A stretch of 64,000 nucleotides of DNA, taken from NCBI RefSeq assembly GCF_008329905.1, contig NZ_CP032155.1, positions 1,984,001 through 2,048,000 on the forward strand, given 5' to 3'. The first letter of the stretch is position 1. Each line of letters opens with the position of its first letter. This DNA is from Mycobacterium sp. ELW1. GTDB taxonomy: Bacteria; Actinomycetota; Actinomycetes; Mycobacteriales; Mycobacteriaceae. Shown here piece after piece: positions 8,228-18,617 of this stretch. Both the position numbers and the translations under genes were made by a program. The notes under the pieces were generated by a model, which saw only the letters and a program-made list of their open reading frames with translations, did not search any database and had not been told where the DNA came from.

Positions 8228-9909
8228 GTATGGAGTTCGACGTCGTCGTGGTGGGTGCCGGGCCGGTTGGGCTGACCCTGGCCAATATCCTTGGCCTGCA
8301 GGGGGTTCACACACTGGTGGTCGATGAGCGAGACGCGCTCATCGACTATCCGCGCGGGGTGGGCCTCGACGACGAAGCCCTGCGGACCTTTCAGGCGATC
8401 GGCCTGGCGGACGCCGTGCTGCCGCACACCGTGCCCAACCAGATCTTGCGGTTCTACGACGGCAAGCGGAGATTGCTCGCCGAGATGGCACCGCCCGACG
8501 CGCGGTTCGGCTGGCCCAAGCGCAACGGTTTCGTCCAGCCGCTGGTCGACGCCGAGCTGTACAAGGGTCTCGGCCGGTTCGGCAACGTCGAGGTGGCGTG
8601 GGGGCATCCGATGACCTCGATCACCGAGACCGCCGACGGAGTCGTCGTCGAGCTGTCGCCTGCCGATTCCCAGCCCCGAAAGGTCAGCGCCCGCTACGTC
8701 GTCGGCTGCGACGGCGGCCGTAGCGCCACCCGCCGTGTGATGGGGGTGTCCTTCGACGGCACGACGTCGTCGACCCGCTGGCTGGTGGTCGACATCGCCA
8801 ACGATCCACTGGGACATCCCAACAGCGAGGTCGGCGCCGACCCGGTCCGGCCCTACGTCTCGATCGCCATCGCCCACGGCATCCGGCGCTTCGAGTTCCT
8901 GATCCACGGCCACGAGACCGACGAACAGGCCGAGGATCCCGCGTTCGTCGCGCAGATGCTGTCCCGGCTGGTGCCCTACCCGGACAAGTGCGACATCATC
9001 CGTCGCCGCCTGTACACCCACCACTCGCGAATCGCGAGCTCATTCCGCAAGGGTCGCATCCTGATTGCCGGAGACGCCGCCCACCTCATGCCGGTGTGGC
9101 AGGGCCAGGGCTACAACAGCGGCATCCGCGATGCCGCCAACCTCGGCTGGAAGTTGGCAGCCGTGGTCAAGGGACAGGCCCGCGATACGCTACTGGACAG
9201 CTACGACGTCGAGCGCCGTAAGCACGCCCGCGCGATGATCGATCTCTCGACCACAGTGGGCAAGGTCATCTCGCCGACCAACGCGCGCGTGGCCGCCGCC
9301 CGGGACGCGGTCATTCGGGCCGCATCCTTGGTGCCCACGCTGAAGCGGTATGTACTCGAGATGCGGTTCAAGCCGATGCCCCGCTACGAGCAGGGTGCGG
9401 TGGTGCACTCCGAGCCGCGGTCACCGTCGTCCGCCGTGGGCACACTGTTCATCCAGCCCCGCGTGGACACCCGGGACAACCAGAACGTCCTGCTCGACGA
9501 CGTCATCGGCCCGTGGTTCGCCTTTGTGTGCTGGAGTAACAACCCCCGACAACTGCTGGGGGAGAAGGACTTCGCCGCGTGGAAATCGCTCGGTGCGGTC
9601 TTCGTCACGTTGCGCCCGATCACCCAGTTGCACTGGACCGGACACGATGATCCCGATGTCATCGTCGTCGGGGACCGTACCGGCGCACTCAAGGCATGGT
9701 TCGACGCGCACGACGAGTCGGTGATGTTCCTGCGGCCGGACCGCTGCATCGCCGGCGCCTGCATCGCCCAACGCACACCGGAGCTGAGCGCGGCCCTGCT
9801 CGACACACTCACCTTGACCCCGGGAGGAGGCACCGATGCCACTGGCGCTCTGCTGTATGTCACACAGCCCGCTGCTGAACCTTCCCGGCCCGTCGGCGGA
9901 ACTGCTTGA
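8224..9909 (+). CDS. mhpA: FAD aromatic hydroxylase, 3-(3-hydroxyphenyl)propionate hydroxylase type (MhpA-like)
   Basis: A 561-residue class A flavin monooxygenase that adds an ortho hydroxyl to a phenol using NAD(P)H and O2. Visible are the Rossmann motif [17 protein letters not shown], the middle motif [14 protein letters not shown], and the second FAD motif [20 protein letters not shown] start at GTG 8224, which overlaps the upstream stop; ATG 8230 is two codons inside. The C-terminus is unusual in overlapping the next gene by 74 bp in another frame. In the E. coli pathway MhpA makes the catechol that MhpB cleaves, and the next gene here is MhpB-like, so the pathway assignment is reasonable. 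Symbol by homology. Confidence 0.8.
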   Translation: MSMEFDVVVVGAGPVGLTLANILGLQGVHTLVVDERDALIDYPRGVGLDDEALRTFQAIGLADAVLPHTVPNQILRFYDGKRRLLAEMAPPDARFGWPKRNGFVQPLVDAELYKGLGRFGNVEVAWGHPMTSITETADGVVVELSPADSQPRKVSARYVVGCDGGRSATRRVMGVSFDGTTSSTRWLVVDIANDPLGHPNSEVGADPVRPYVSIAIAHGIRRFEFLIHGHETDEQAEDPAFVAQMLSRLVPYPDKCDIIRRRLYTHHSRIASSFRKGRILIAGDAAHLMPVWQGQGYNSGIRDAANLGWKLAAVVKGQARDTLLDSYDVERRKHARAMIDLSTTVGKVISPTNARVAAARDAVIRAASLVPTLKRYVLEMRFKPMPRYEQGAVVHSEPRSPSSAVGTLFIQPRVDTRDNQNVLLDDVIGPWFAFVCWSNNPRQLLGEKDFAAWKSLGAVFVTLRPITQLHWTGHDDPDVIVVGDRTGALKAWFDAHDESVMFLRPDRCIAGACIAQRTPELSAALLDTLTLTPGGGTDATGALLYVTQPAAEPSRPVGGTA

Positions 9910-10786
9910 CGACATCAACGCACGGCTGGCCGAAACCCGGTCATTCGTCGCGGAATTCGACCCCGAGCTCGTGGTGATCTTCTCCCCGGACCACTACAAC
10001 GGGTTCTTCTACCGGTTGATGCCGCCGTTCTGCATCGGCACAGCCGCCCAGGGCGTCGGCGACTACGGCACGCACGCCGGACCGTTGAATGTGCCGGCCG
10101 CACTCGCCAACGAGATGGCGGCGGCGGTGTGGGACGCCGGTGTCGACGTGTCCCTGTCGGCGGCCATGGACGTCGATCACGGCACGGTCCAGCCGCTCGA
10201 AGTGCTGTTCGGCTCCGAAAATCTGCCCGCAGCCTCGCCGCCCGTCATCCCGGTGTTCATCAACTCGGTGGCCACTCCGTTGGGGCCGCTCAAGCGCACC
10301 CGGGCGCTGGGCAGCGCGATCGGTGAATTCCTTGGCGCCCTGGACAAACGAGTGCTCGTCGTCGGATCCGGTGGGCTATCCCATGACCCACCGGTGCCGA
10401 CGCTGGCGACTGCGCCGCCCGCGGCGCTCGACCGCATCGTCGGCGGGGCGCCGATGTCCCCGGATGGGCGAACGGCACGGCAGGAGGCCGTGATCGCCGC
10501 GGCCCACGAGTTCGCCCACGGCGAGAGTGCACTGCAGCCGCTGAACCCGGACTGGGACCGTGCCCTGCTCGACCTCATCGACACCAACCGGCTGGCCGAG
10601 GTGGACGGCTGGACCAACGACTGGATCGCCCGTGAAGCCGGCAACTCCGCGCACGAGATCCGAACCTGGGTGGCGGCATTCGCCGCGTTGGCGTCCCAGG
10701 GGGACTATCAGACGCAGCAGCGCTACTACCGGGCTGCTCCCGAGTTGATCGCGGGATTCGCGATCCGGACGGCGGTGCCCGCATGA
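9836..10786 (+). CDS. mhpB: Extradiol ring-cleavage dioxygenase, MhpB-like (class III/LigB type)
   Basis: A 316-residue protein resembling 2,3-dihydroxyphenylpropionate 1,2-dioxygenase. The N-terminus [13 protein letters not shown] carries the conserved His of the LigB iron site. [31 protein letters not shown] and [12 protein letters not shown] follow as the other conserved His-bearing blocks. It would open the catechol made by the upstream hydroxylase, and the first hydrolase of the operon would then cut the product. GGGAGGAGG at about 9821 sits just before ATG 9836, so the start is well fixed even though it lies 74 bp inside the upstream gene. Its end overlaps the next gene by ATGA. Confidence 0.85.
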   Translation: MPLALCCMSHSPLLNLPGPSAELLDDINARLAETRSFVAEFDPELVVIFSPDHYNGFFYRLMPPFCIGTAAQGVGDYGTHAGPLNVPAALANEMAAAVWDAGVDVSLSAAMDVDHGTVQPLEVLFGSENLPAASPPVIPVFINSVATPLGPLKRTRALGSAIGEFLGALDKRVLVVGSGGLSHDPPVPTLATAPPAALDRIVGGAPMSPDGRTARQEAVIAAAHEFAHGESALQPLNPDWDRALLDLIDTNRLAEVDGWTNDWIAREAGNSAHEIRTWVAAFAALASQGDYQTQQRYYRAAPELIAGFAIRTAVPA

Positions 10787-12504
10787 GCGACAACCATTTC
10801 GATCATTCAGTCGACGTCCTCGTCATCGGCTCCGGCGCGGGCGGTATGACCGCGGCGCTGCGCGCTGACGCCTTGGGGCTCGACACCTTGATCGTGGAGA
10901 AGTCGCCCAAATTCGGCGGATCCTCGGCACTGTCCGGCGGCGGCATCTGGGTGCCCGGTGCGCCGTCGCAGCGCAAGGCCGGCTTCTGCCCGGATCCCGA
11001 CGGAGTGTTCACCTACCTCAAGACCATCACCGACGGTCTGGTCAGTGACGAACGGCTGCGCGCCTACGTCCACAATGCCCCCAGCATGATGGAGTTCCTC
11101 GAAAACTCCAGCGACTGGCTCGAATTCGTCTGGAAGCCGGGATACGCCGACTACTATCCCGAACTCCCCGGCGGTTCGGAGCGGGGCAGCACCATCAACG
11201 TGCCCGAGATCGATCTGCGCAAGCTCGGCGACGAGGAGGTGAACCTTCTCGCACCACTCGCGTTGGCACCGAAGGGAATCTGGTTCGCTCCCAAGGATCT
11301 GCGGCTGTTCTATCAGGTCCGGCAGAACTGGCGCGGCAAGGCCGTGCTGCTGAAGCTGATCTGGCGGATGTTCCGGGCCCGGGTGTTCGGCGACCGGATG
11401 GCGGCCATCGGGCAGTCCCTGATGGCGCGGATGCGGTTGGCGCTCAAAGAAAAGGACATCCCGCTGTGGCTGTCGTCGCCGATGACCGAACTGATCACCG
11501 ATGTGGATGAGAACGTGGTCGGCGCCGTCATCCAGCGGGCCGGCAAGCCCGTACGAGTCGCCGCTCGGCGAGGCGTGGTGGTGGCCTCCGGCGGATTCGA
11601 TCACGATATGGCCTGGCGCCGTGAGTATCTGCCGGTGCTGGAGAAGGACTGGAGCTTCGGCAATCCGGCGGCCACCGGCGACGGTATCCGGGCAGGGGAG
11701 AAGGTCGGCGCCGCCACCGATCTGCTCGACGAGGCGTGGTGGTTCCCCGCGATGTGCTGGCCGGACGGCCGCCTGCAGTTCATGCTCAACGAGCGGATGA
11801 TGCCCGCGCAGTTCGTGGTCAATGGCGCCGGGAAGCGGTTCATCAACGAGGCCGCGCCATATATGGACTTCGCGCACGCGATGATCGAAGGGCAGCAAGC
11901 GGGCACCCAGCACATCCCGTGCTGGCTGATCACCGACATCGCGTCCTTCCACCGGTACGTGGTCGGCGGACACCTGCCCATCCCTAAGGTGCCGTTCGCG
12001 CCGGTACCCACCGGCCGCAAGATCCCGCAGGCCTGGCTGGACTCCGGAATCGTCAAGACCGCGAATACATTCGGTGAGCTGGCGGCCAAGATCGGCGTAC
12101 CGCCAGGTGCATTGCAGCGCACCGCCGACCGGTTCAACGAGCTCGCGCGCCGCGGACACGACGACGACTTCAATCGCGGAGACAGCGCCTACGACAACTA
12201 TTACGGCGATCCCACGCTGCCCAACCCCAACCTGGCCCCGCTGGGCGCGCCGCCGTATCTGGCGTTCCAGATCATCCTCGGCGACCTCGGCACCTCGGGT
12301 GGCCTGCTCACCGACGAGCACGCCAGGGTGCTGCGCGAGGACGGCACCGTCATCGGTGGTCTCTACGCCACCGGGAACGCCTCGGCCGCCGTGATGGGCC
12401 GCAGCTACGCCGGCGCCGGCGCCACCATCGGACCCGCTATGACGTTCGGATACGTCGCAGCAGAACACATCTCCCACAATTCCAATCGAGAGGTAACCGC
12501 ATGA
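10783..12504 (+). CDS. FAD-dependent oxidoreductase, KstD-like (second copy)
   Basis: A 573-residue relative of the flavoprotein at 4686-6353. The N-terminal motif is [20 protein letters not shown], then [14 protein letters not shown]; the C-terminal block is [32 protein letters not shown] mid-chain helical segment rich in Arg (about residues 185-215) is where family members vary. It overlaps MhpB and the downstream luciferase-like gene by 4 bp each, so it is translationally coupled within the operon. It probably dehydrogenates or reduces a ring ketone or enoate intermediate; the presence of a KstD-type enzyme among aromatic-ring genes hints at a polycyclic substrate. Confidence 0.8.
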   Translation: MSDNHFDHSVDVLVIGSGAGGMTAALRADALGLDTLIVEKSPKFGGSSALSGGGIWVPGAPSQRKAGFCPDPDGVFTYLKTITDGLVSDERLRAYVHNAPSMMEFLENSSDWLEFVWKPGYADYYPELPGGSERGSTINVPEIDLRKLGDEEVNLLAPLALAPKGIWFAPKDLRLFYQVRQNWRGKAVLLKLIWRMFRARVFGDRMAAIGQSLMARMRLALKEKDIPLWLSSPMTELITDVDENVVGAVIQRAGKPVRVAARRGVVVASGGFDHDMAWRREYLPVLEKDWSFGNPAATGDGIRAGEKVGAATDLLDEAWWFPAMCWPDGRLQFMLNERMMPAQFVVNGAGKRFINEAAPYMDFAHAMIEGQQAGTQHIPCWLITDIASFHRYVVGGHLPIPKVPFAPVPTGRKIPQAWLDSGIVKTANTFGELAAKIGVPPGALQRTADRFNELARRGHDDDFNRGDSAYDNYYGDPTLPNPNLAPLGAPPYLAFQIILGDLGTSGGLLTDEHARVLREDGTVIGGLYATGNASAAVMGRSYAGAGATIGPAMTFGYVAAEHISHNSNREVTA

Positions 12505-13808
12505 AGATCTCGCTGTTCTACGAGTTTCCGCTGCCGCGGCCGTGGTCGGAGGACGACGAGCACCAGCTGTTCCAGCATGGCCTCGACGAGGTGGAGCTCG
12601 CGGACAAGGCCGGGTTCTCCACCGTGTGGCTCACCGAGCACCACTTCCTGGAGGAGTACTGCCACTCCACCGCCCCGGAGATGTTCCTGGCGGCAGCCAG
12701 CCAGCGCACCAAGAACATTCGGCTCGGCTTCGGCGTGATGCACCTGCCGCCGCCGATCAACCACCCGGCACGCATCGCCGAGCGGGTCGCCACCCTGGAC
12801 CACTTGTCGAACGGCCGGGTCGAGTTCGGCACCGGCGAAGGCTCGTCGGTCGCCGAGCTCGGCGGCTTCGACATCGACCCCGCCGACAAGCGCACCATGT
12901 GGGAAGAAGCGCTCGAGGTGTCGATCCGGTGTATGACCGAGGCGCCGTTCACCGGTTTCAAGGGTGAGCACGTCCAGATGCCGGCCCGCAACGTCGTCCC
13001 GAAGCCACTGCAGAGCCCGCACCCGCCGGTGTGGGTGGCCTGCACCCGCCCGTCGTCGGTCCAGATGGCCGCCCAGAAAGCCATCGGCGCACTGAGTTTC
13101 GCCTACACCGGTCCGGAGGCTCTCAAGGAGCGGGTGGACGGCTACTACAAGGAGTTCGAGGAGCAGGGCACGCCCGTCACCCCGGCGATCAACCCGAACC
13201 TGCTCGCGATCGGCGGTGACCTGTCGATGATGGTGGCCAAGACCGACGAGGAGGCGCTCAAGCGGATCGGGATCGGCGGCGGCTTCTTCTCGTTCGGCAT
13301 CATGCACTACTACATCAACGGCATGCACATCCCCGGTCGCACCGGGGTGTGGGAGCTGTACGAGAACGCCGTCAAGGACGATCCGACACTGGCCTACGGC
13401 CCGGGCCGCGGGGCGATCGGTTCTCCCGATACGGTGCGCGAGTTCTTGCGTGGTTACGAGGCCAGCGGTGTCGACGAGATCATCCTGCTGCTCAACCCGC
13501 GCAGCCACGAGGGCACGATGGAATCCATCGAGATCATGGGCAAGGAGATCTTGCCGGAATTCATCGAACGCGACGAGAAAGCCGTCAAGGACAAGGCCAA
13601 GCGCCTGGCGCCGGTGATCGACAAGGTCGAGGCCCGCCGCCAGCCGTCGGAGGCTCCGTTGTTCGACGAAACCTACGCCTTCGGCGGTCTGCCCACCGGC
13701 CGGGGTGGAAAGTTCACCGCCGGTGAGATTCCCGAGGCGATGGCCGAGATCAACGAAGGCCGCGTGAAGGCCGCACAGTTGGAGAAAGAGAAGCGGGAAG
13801 CCAAGTAG
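12501..13808 (+). CDS. Luciferase-like (LLM class) flavin-dependent oxidoreductase
   Basis: A 435-residue bacterial-luciferase-like TIM-barrel protein. Visible are the N-terminal strand [50 protein letters not shown], and PVWVACTRPSSVQMAAQKAIG. Members use FMNH2 or F420H2 for monooxygenation or hydride transfer; which one cannot be decided here. The C-terminal 60 residues are charged and lysine/glutamate-rich and extend past the barrel. It is coupled by a 4-bp overlap to the flavoprotein gene upstream and followed 4 bp later by an SDR, so it belongs to the same operon. A Baeyer-Villiger or hydroxylation step is possible. Confidence 0.8.
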   Translation: MKISLFYEFPLPRPWSEDDEHQLFQHGLDEVELADKAGFSTVWLTEHHFLEEYCHSTAPEMFLAAASQRTKNIRLGFGVMHLPPPINHPARIAERVATLDHLSNGRVEFGTGEGSSVAELGGFDIDPADKRTMWEEALEVSIRCMTEAPFTGFKGEHVQMPARNVVPKPLQSPHPPVWVACTRPSSVQMAAQKAIGALSFAYTGPEALKERVDGYYKEFEEQGTPVTPAINPNLLAIGGDLSMMVAKTDEEALKRIGIGGGFFSFGIMHYYINGMHIPGRTGVWELYENAVKDDPTLAYGPGRGAIGSPDTVREFLRGYEASGVDEIILLLNPRSHEGTMESIEIMGKEILPEFIERDEKAVKDKAKRLAPVIDKVEARRQPSEAPLFDETYAFGGLPTGRGGKFTAGEIPEAMAEINEGRVKAAQLEKEKREAK

Positions 13809-13812
13809 CCCC

Positions 13813-14625
13813 GTGTCCACGATCGACGATCTGCTGCGGTACGACGGCCGCCGGGTGGTCGTCACCGGCTGCGCGTCGGGAATCGGCGCGCAGCTGTGCG
13901 ATCAGCTGACCGCACTGGGTGCCGAGGTGGTCGGCCTCGATGTGCGCCGGCCGTCGAGCGGGGTCGACGACTTCGTCGAGATCGATCTGGCCGACCCCGT
14001 TTCGATCGACCGGGCGGTGAACGCGGTCGGCGGTCCCGTCGACGCGCTGTTCAACGTGGCCGGGGTGTCCTCGGGGATTGGTAACCCCGTACTGGTCGTG
14101 ACGATCAACTTCCTGGGCACCCGGCACCTCACCGAGGCGATGCTGCCGCAGCTGCAGCCCGGCGCGTCGATCGTTTGCGTGTCCTCGTTGGCCGCCGCGA
14201 ACTACCGTGAGAACCTGCCGCAGGCGGCCGGCTTACTGGCGACGGGATCGATGGCCGAGGGTATCGAATGGTGCCACGACAACCCCGACGCGCTGGCCGA
14301 CGGCGGTTACCGGCTGTCCAAGGAGGCGATCATCGGTTACGCGGTCACCACTGCCGTGCCGCTGGGCGCCAAGGGCATCCGGATCAATTGCAGCGGACCG
14401 GGTGTCACCGACACCCCGATCCTCGACCAGCTTCGCTCTGCTTACGGGCAGGGACGACTCGACGACATCCCTAAGCCCCTGGGCCGGGTGTCGAACCCGA
14501 CCGAGCAGGCGGCGGTGCTGGCGTTTCTCGGCAGCCGGGCCGCCGGCTACATCACCGGTCAGGTCATCTGGGCCGACGGCGGCAACATCGCGGCGCGGCA
14601 CGCCGCCGACTACAAGAAGGGATGA
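13813..14625 (+). CDS. SDR-family dehydrogenase, coniferyl-alcohol-dehydrogenase-like
   Basis: A 270-residue short-chain dehydrogenase. The cofactor motif VVVTGCASGIGAQL is near the N-terminus; FNVAGVSSG replaces the usual NNAG block, and the catalytic pair is in GGYRLSKEAII. The long insert between the strand with VSSLAAAN and the YxxxK (ATGSMAEGIEWCHDNPDAL) resembles coniferyl-alcohol dehydrogenase relatives. It starts at GTG 13813, 4 bp after the luciferase-like gene. It would oxidise an alcohol or reduce a ketone with NAD(P). Membership in a phenylpropanoid-type operon fits the relative, but the substrate is unproven. Confidence 0.8.
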   Translation: MSTIDDLLRYDGRRVVVTGCASGIGAQLCDQLTALGAEVVGLDVRRPSSGVDDFVEIDLADPVSIDRAVNAVGGPVDALFNVAGVSSGIGNPVLVVTINFLGTRHLTEAMLPQLQPGASIVCVSSLAAANYRENLPQAAGLLATGSMAEGIEWCHDNPDALADGGYRLSKEAIIGYAVTTAVPLGAKGIRINCSGPGVTDTPILDQLRSAYGQGRLDDIPKPLGRVSNPTEQAAVLAFLGSRAAGYITGQVIWADGGNIAARHAADYKKG

Positions 14626-14629
14626 CCAG

Positions 14630-15619
14630 GTGCACAGTATGAGCGATTTCCGTCGGGTTGCCGACGATGTCCGTAACTGGGGACGGTGGGGCGACGACGA
14701 CGAGCTCGGCACACTGAACTTCATCACCCCCGAGAAGGTCGCTCAGGCAGCCGCAACGGTCCAGCACGGCAAGGTGTTTCCGCTCGGCGTCGACTTCGGT
14801 TCGTCCGGCCCGCAGGGGGCGTTCCAGTATCGGCAGAACCCCACCCATGTGATGACGATCGACGGCGGCGACGCCAACACGCTGCTGGAGTACGGACCCA
14901 CGTGGCTGAGAAACCCGGCGGCCGTGCAGCTGAGCGGGTACTCCACGGCCGGGCCGATGCGATTCAACGACGACATGATCATCATGCCGCTGCAGGCTGC
15001 CACGCAGTGGGATGCGCTGTCGCACGTGTACTACGAAGACAAGCTGTACAACGGTTTTCCCGCGGACTCGGTGACCAGTCTCGGCGCGTACTACCTGGGC
15101 ATCGACAAGGTCGTCGGCAAGGGCATCACCTCCCGCGGTGTGCTGCTGGACATCGTGAAGCTGCGCGGGGTACCGACGTTTTGCGAACTCGGTGAGCCGA
15201 TCACGCCGGCCGAACTCGACGAGGCGGCCCGCAGGCAGGGTGTCAGCATCGAACCGGGTGACATCGTGCTGATCCGAACAGGCTGGTGGGCGCGCTTTGT
15301 GGAGACCCGCGACGGTCGGGAGCCCGGTGCGGGATTGGATTGGACCTGCGCGTCGTGGCTACACGACCATCAGGTCGCCGCGGTGGCGGCCGACAATCTG
15401 ATGGTGGAGAACCCGGTGTCGGGCGTCGACGGCACCATCCTGCCGATGCACATGTTGTGCCTGCGGGATATGGGTTTGATGCTGGGCGAGTACTGGAATC
15501 TCACCGAACTGGCCGCCGATTGCGCGGCCGACGGTCGCTATGAATTCCAGCTCGTCGCACCGCCGCTGTCTGTCACCGGTGGTGTCGGCTCGCCGGTCAA
15601 CCCGATCGCGATCAAGTGA
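14630..15619 (+). CDS. Cyclase-family (kynurenine-formamidase-like) metal hydrolase
   Basis: A 329-residue member of the 'putative cyclase' family, which includes metal-dependent amide and lactone hydrolases. Visible are WGDDDELGTLNFITPEKV near the N-terminus, the metal-binding region ATQWDALSHVYYEDKLYNG, GVLLDIVKLRGV, and GDIVLIRTGWW. I start at GTG 14630, which has GAAGG 9 nt before it; ATG 14639 is three codons in. The end overlaps the next hydrolase by 4 bp (GTGA). In an aromatic or alicyclic degradation operon such an enzyme often opens a lactone or hydrolyses a cyclic intermediate; that role is inferred. Confidence 0.75.
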   Translation: MHSMSDFRRVADDVRNWGRWGDDDELGTLNFITPEKVAQAAATVQHGKVFPLGVDFGSSGPQGAFQYRQNPTHVMTIDGGDANTLLEYGPTWLRNPAAVQLSGYSTAGPMRFNDDMIIMPLQAATQWDALSHVYYEDKLYNGFPADSVTSLGAYYLGIDKVVGKGITSRGVLLDIVKLRGVPTFCELGEPITPAELDEAARRQGVSIEPGDIVLIRTGWWARFVETRDGREPGAGLDWTCASWLHDHQVAAVAADNLMVENPVSGVDGTILPMHMLCLRDMGLMLGEYWNLTELAADCAADGRYEFQLVAPPLSVTGGVGSPVNPIAIK

Positions 15620-16446
15620 GCTATCAGCATCGGACCCTCGTCGTCGACGGCCTGGCGACACATTTCCTCGAGGCGGGGGAGGGTGATCCCGTCGTACTCC
15701 TGCACGGGGGCGAGTTCGGGGTGAGTGCCGAAATCGGCTGGGAAAGAGTGATTCCCGAACTTTCCCGGCGCTATCGGGTATTGGCTCCGGACATGCTGGG
15801 CTTCGGCGAATCGGCGAAGGTCGTCGACTTCACCGACGGCCGGGGCATGCGCATCCGGCACATCGCCCGGTTCTGCGCCCTGCTGGGCATCGACTCAGCC
15901 CACTTCGTCGGCAACTCGATGGGTGCCATCAACCTGTTGGTGGACATGACCTCGGGATCGCCGGTGCTGCCGGTGCGCAGTGCGGTCACGATCTGTGGCG
16001 GCGGCGAGATTCAGAAGAACCGGCACACCACCGCCCTCTATGACTATGACGCCACCTTCGAGGCGATGCGGGCGATCGTCGAGGCGTTGTTCCTCGATGC
16101 GGCGTACCCTGCCGACGATGAGTACGTGCGGCGGCGCTACGAGTCGAGTGTCGCGCCCGGGGCCTGGGAGTCGTTGGCGGCAGCGAGGTTTCGTCGCCCG
16201 GGCCTCGATGTCCCGCCGAGCCCCTCCAGTAAGCGAGCCTACGAGCGCATCCGCGTGCCCGTGCTGGTGGTGGAGGGGGCCGGTGACAAGCTGCTGCCCT
16301 CGGGGTGGGCCGCCGAGATCGCCGGGCAGATCACGCAGGGACGTGCGGCGGTCATCGCTGGCGCCGGGCACTGCCCTCAGATCGAGCAGCCCGACGCGCT
16401 CGCCGAGCTGCTGCTGGGGTTCTTCGCCGAGGCCTCGAGTCGCTAG
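15616..16446 (+). CDS. Alpha/beta hydrolase (second, meta-cleavage-hydrolase-like)
   Basis: A 276-residue alpha/beta hydrolase. Visible are VVLLHGGEFGVSAEIGW for the oxyanion hole, the nucleophile Ser101 in VGNSMGAIN, and the final catalytic His in GAGHCPQIEQPD. The HGGEFG...A pattern is typical of C-C bond hydrolases acting on ring-fission products. It starts at GTG 15616 inside the stop of the upstream gene. Its TAG (16444-16446) shares the palindrome CTAG with the TAG of the convergent molybdopterin gene. Two such hydrolases bracket this operon, so they may act on different intermediates. Confidence 0.8.
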   Translation: MSYQHRTLVVDGLATHFLEAGEGDPVVLLHGGEFGVSAEIGWERVIPELSRRYRVLAPDMLGFGESAKVVDFTDGRGMRIRHIARFCALLGIDSAHFVGNSMGAINLLVDMTSGSPVLPVRSAVTICGGGEIQKNRHTTALYDYDATFEAMRAIVEALFLDAAYPADDEYVRRRYESSVAPGAWESLAAARFRRPGLDVPPSPSSKRAYERIRVPVLVVEGAGDKLLPSGWAAEIAGQITQGRAAVIAGAGHCPQIEQPDALAELLLGFFAEASSR

Positions 16447-18617
16447 GGCCCGACCCGCTCGATCCCCACGTACGCCGAACTCAATGCCGGTGTCTGCGAC
16501 AGCGGATCGACAGGGGAGCCCGCGACGAGCAGGTTGCGGTTGACGCCGAACGACACCGGCTCGGCACCGCCGCGTGGGTCGAACACCCGCGAGCCCCAGC
16601 CGTGGTCGACGATCACGACGCCGGGCCGGGGCCTGTCGCTGACCACGGCGGTGAGCTCGATCGCACCGATGTCGGAGAACACCCTGACCCGATCCCCGTC
16701 GGCGATCCCGAGCGCGGCCGCATCGTGGGAGTTGATCACCGCATGGTTGTCCTTGCCCGACGGGTGCAGGCCCGGAATGTCGTTGAGCCACGAGTTCATC
16801 GAGTGCCGGCGCCGGCTGTTCGCCAGCTGGAACGGACGCCCGGCCGGCGCCACGGGATGCGGTTCCGCGAGCAGCTCGCGGGCCCGGTCCACGAACTCCG
16901 CGGGCGCCACGTGGATCTTCTTGTCGTCGGTGCGCAACGCCTTTCGCAGATGCCCGAATTCGCGCGTGCCGAACACCCAACCGTGCGGATGCGCCATCAC
17001 GGCGCGCCAGCTGATCCCACGACTCGACGCGATGATCATCCGGTCGATCCAGTGCGGCCCGAACGCGCACGACGGCTTGCGGCCGACCCTGGCCAGTGCA
17101 CGCGTCGCCCGGACGAACGCATTGAGACCCCGGATCCCGAGGAACGGCCGCTTCATCGCCAGCGTGAGATCGAGGAAGAACCGCCACTCCTCGCGAGCAT
17201 CATCCGGCGGGTCGACCGCCCGCCGCCCGTACTGGACGTAGGGCTCGTCGTGCAGGCCGCTGGTGAGCGCCAGCAGATCGTCTCGTTCCAGCCAGTGCGC
17301 CGCGGGAAGCAGCCAATGCGCGTGGCGGTGGCTTTCGCGCTGCAGGAAGTCGATCACGACCAACAGATCGAGCTGACCCAGCGCGGCATCCAGGCGTGCG
17401 CCATCGGGCCCGGAGACGACGGGGTTGCCCGCGTTGATCACCATCGCTCGGATCTGCCCTGGCCCGGGAGTGGTTATCTCGCCGGGCAATTCGTCGAGTC
17501 CGTGATGACCGGCCACCATGGGCCGACCCTGCACCCGGCTGAGATGATCCACCGGCTTGGCGAACGCCGCCAGCGTCAACGCATCGACGTAACCACGCTC
17601 GAACCGTCGCCCACCCGGCCGGTCCATCCGTCCGGTGATGACGTTGAGGACATGCCCCAGCCACTCTCCGATGGTCCCGGCCAGATGCAGCGAGACCCCG
17701 GTGCGGGTGATCGCCATGGCACCGGGTGCGCCGGCGAAATCGCGTGCCAGCGTCTCGATGTCGGTGCGGGGAATGCCGCAGCGCGCTGCCAGGTCGTCGA
17801 GGTCGGCGTCGGCGGCCAGCGCGCGTAATGCGGCCATCCCGCCGGCGAGGTCGCGGCAGTCGTCGCGGTGCTCGCGGCCCTCGTCGAGGATCACCTTCAC
17901 CATGGCGAGCAGCAGCGCCCAGTCCTGGCCGGGGCGGACGGCCAGATGAGTGTCGGCCTTCTCGGCACTCTCGGTGCGGACCGGGTCGACCACCACGATC
18001 CTGGCGCCCTGTCGTTGCCGGGCCAGCGCCCGTTTCCAGCCGCCCGGCACCGTCTCCACCCAATTCCAGGCGCTGACAGCGGGATTGGTGCCCACCAGAA
18101 GGAAGAAGTCGCAATTGTCGATATCGGAGACCGGGACGAACAACTGCGATCCGTACATGGCCTGCGCCACGACGTGCAGAGCGTTCTGATCGACCGAGCC
18201 GACGTAGTAGCGGTTCTGGCTGCCGATGGCGTCCAACCAGCCGGTCATGAACAGCAGGTTCGACGACGAGAAGCCGGACGGATTGCCGGTGTAGGTAGCC
18301 ACCGCGTCGGGACCGCCGGCGGAGATGATCGCCGACATCCGCGCGGAGATGTCGGCGACGGCCTCGTCCCACGTCGCCTCGACGTAGCGGTCGCCCACCC
18401 GCCGCATCGGGCGGGTGATGCGGCGCGGATGTTCCACCAGCTGGGCGGCGGTGCGGCCCTTGGCGCAGAAGTCCGCCCAACTGTGCGGATTCTGCTTGTC
18501 CGCAGAGATTTTCACCACTCGCCCCGCCTCGACGGTGACCTCGACACCGCACGAGGCAAGGCAGTACCGGCAGAACGTGTGGACGGTCTGCGGCGGTGTG
18601 GGGGTTATTTCAAGCAA
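16443..18617 (-). CDS. Molybdopterin-dependent oxidoreductase with N-terminal [4Fe-4S] site
   Basis: About 724 residues of the formate-dehydrogenase/DMSO-reductase superfamily. The N-terminus carries a Cys set C-x2-C-x3-C-x27-C ([10 protein letters not shown] ... DFCAKG). [19 protein letters not shown] and [15 protein letters not shown] are molybdopterin-binding segments, and the C-terminal barrel includes [21 protein letters not shown] propose TTG 18617, which overlaps the SDR stop and suggests coupling; this start is uncertain. Because the upstream SDR is frameshifted, a reading frame runs unbroken from the SDR start through this gene, but that 1000-codon fusion is an artefact of the frameshift. 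It likely acts with the P450 and SDR upstream; the substrate is unknown. Confidence 0.75.
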   Translation of the reverse strand: MLEITPTPPQTVHTFCRYCLASCGVEVTVEAGRVVKISADKQNPHSWADFCAKGRTAAQLVEHPRRITRPMRRVGDRYVEATWDEAVADISARMSAIISAGGPDAVATYTGNPSGFSSSNLLFMTGWLDAIGSQNRYYVGSVDQNALHVVAQAMYGSQLFVPVSDIDNCDFFLLVGTNPAVSAWNWVETVPGGWKRALARQRQGARIVVVDPVRTESAEKADTHLAVRPGQDWALLLAMVKVILDEGREHRDDCRDLAGGMAALRALAADADLDDLAARCGIPRTDIETLARDFAGAPGAMAITRTGVSLHLAGTIGEWLGHVLNVITGRMDRPGGRRFERGYVDALTLAAFAKPVDHLSRVQGRPMVAGHHGLDELPGEITTPGPGQIRAMVINAGNPVVSGPDGARLDAALGQLDLLVVIDFLQRESHRHAHWLLPAAHWLERDDLLALTSGLHDEPYVQYGRRAVDPPDDAREEWRFFLDLTLAMKRPFLGIRGLNAFVRATRALARVGRKPSCAFGPHWIDRMIIASSRGISWRAVMAHPHGWVFGTREFGHLRKALRTDDKKIHVAPAEFVDRARELLAEPHPVAPAGRPFQLANSRRRHSMNSWLNDIPGLHPSGKDNHAVINSHDAAALGIADGDRVRVFSDIGAIELTAVVSDRPRPGVVIVDHGWGSRVFDPRGGAEPVSFGVNRNLLVAGSPVDPLSQTPALSSAYVGIERVGP

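Noticed and set aside
10807..12477. 556-codon minus-strand open frame opposite the KstD-like gene
   Set aside because: Shadow frame; the plus strand encodes clear FAD motifs and overlaps its neighbours by 4 bp.
4686..12504. Naming either flavoprotein kstD
   Set aside because: Superfamily motifs are clear but no steroid ring-A specificity can be read; other 3-oxo substrates are equally possible.
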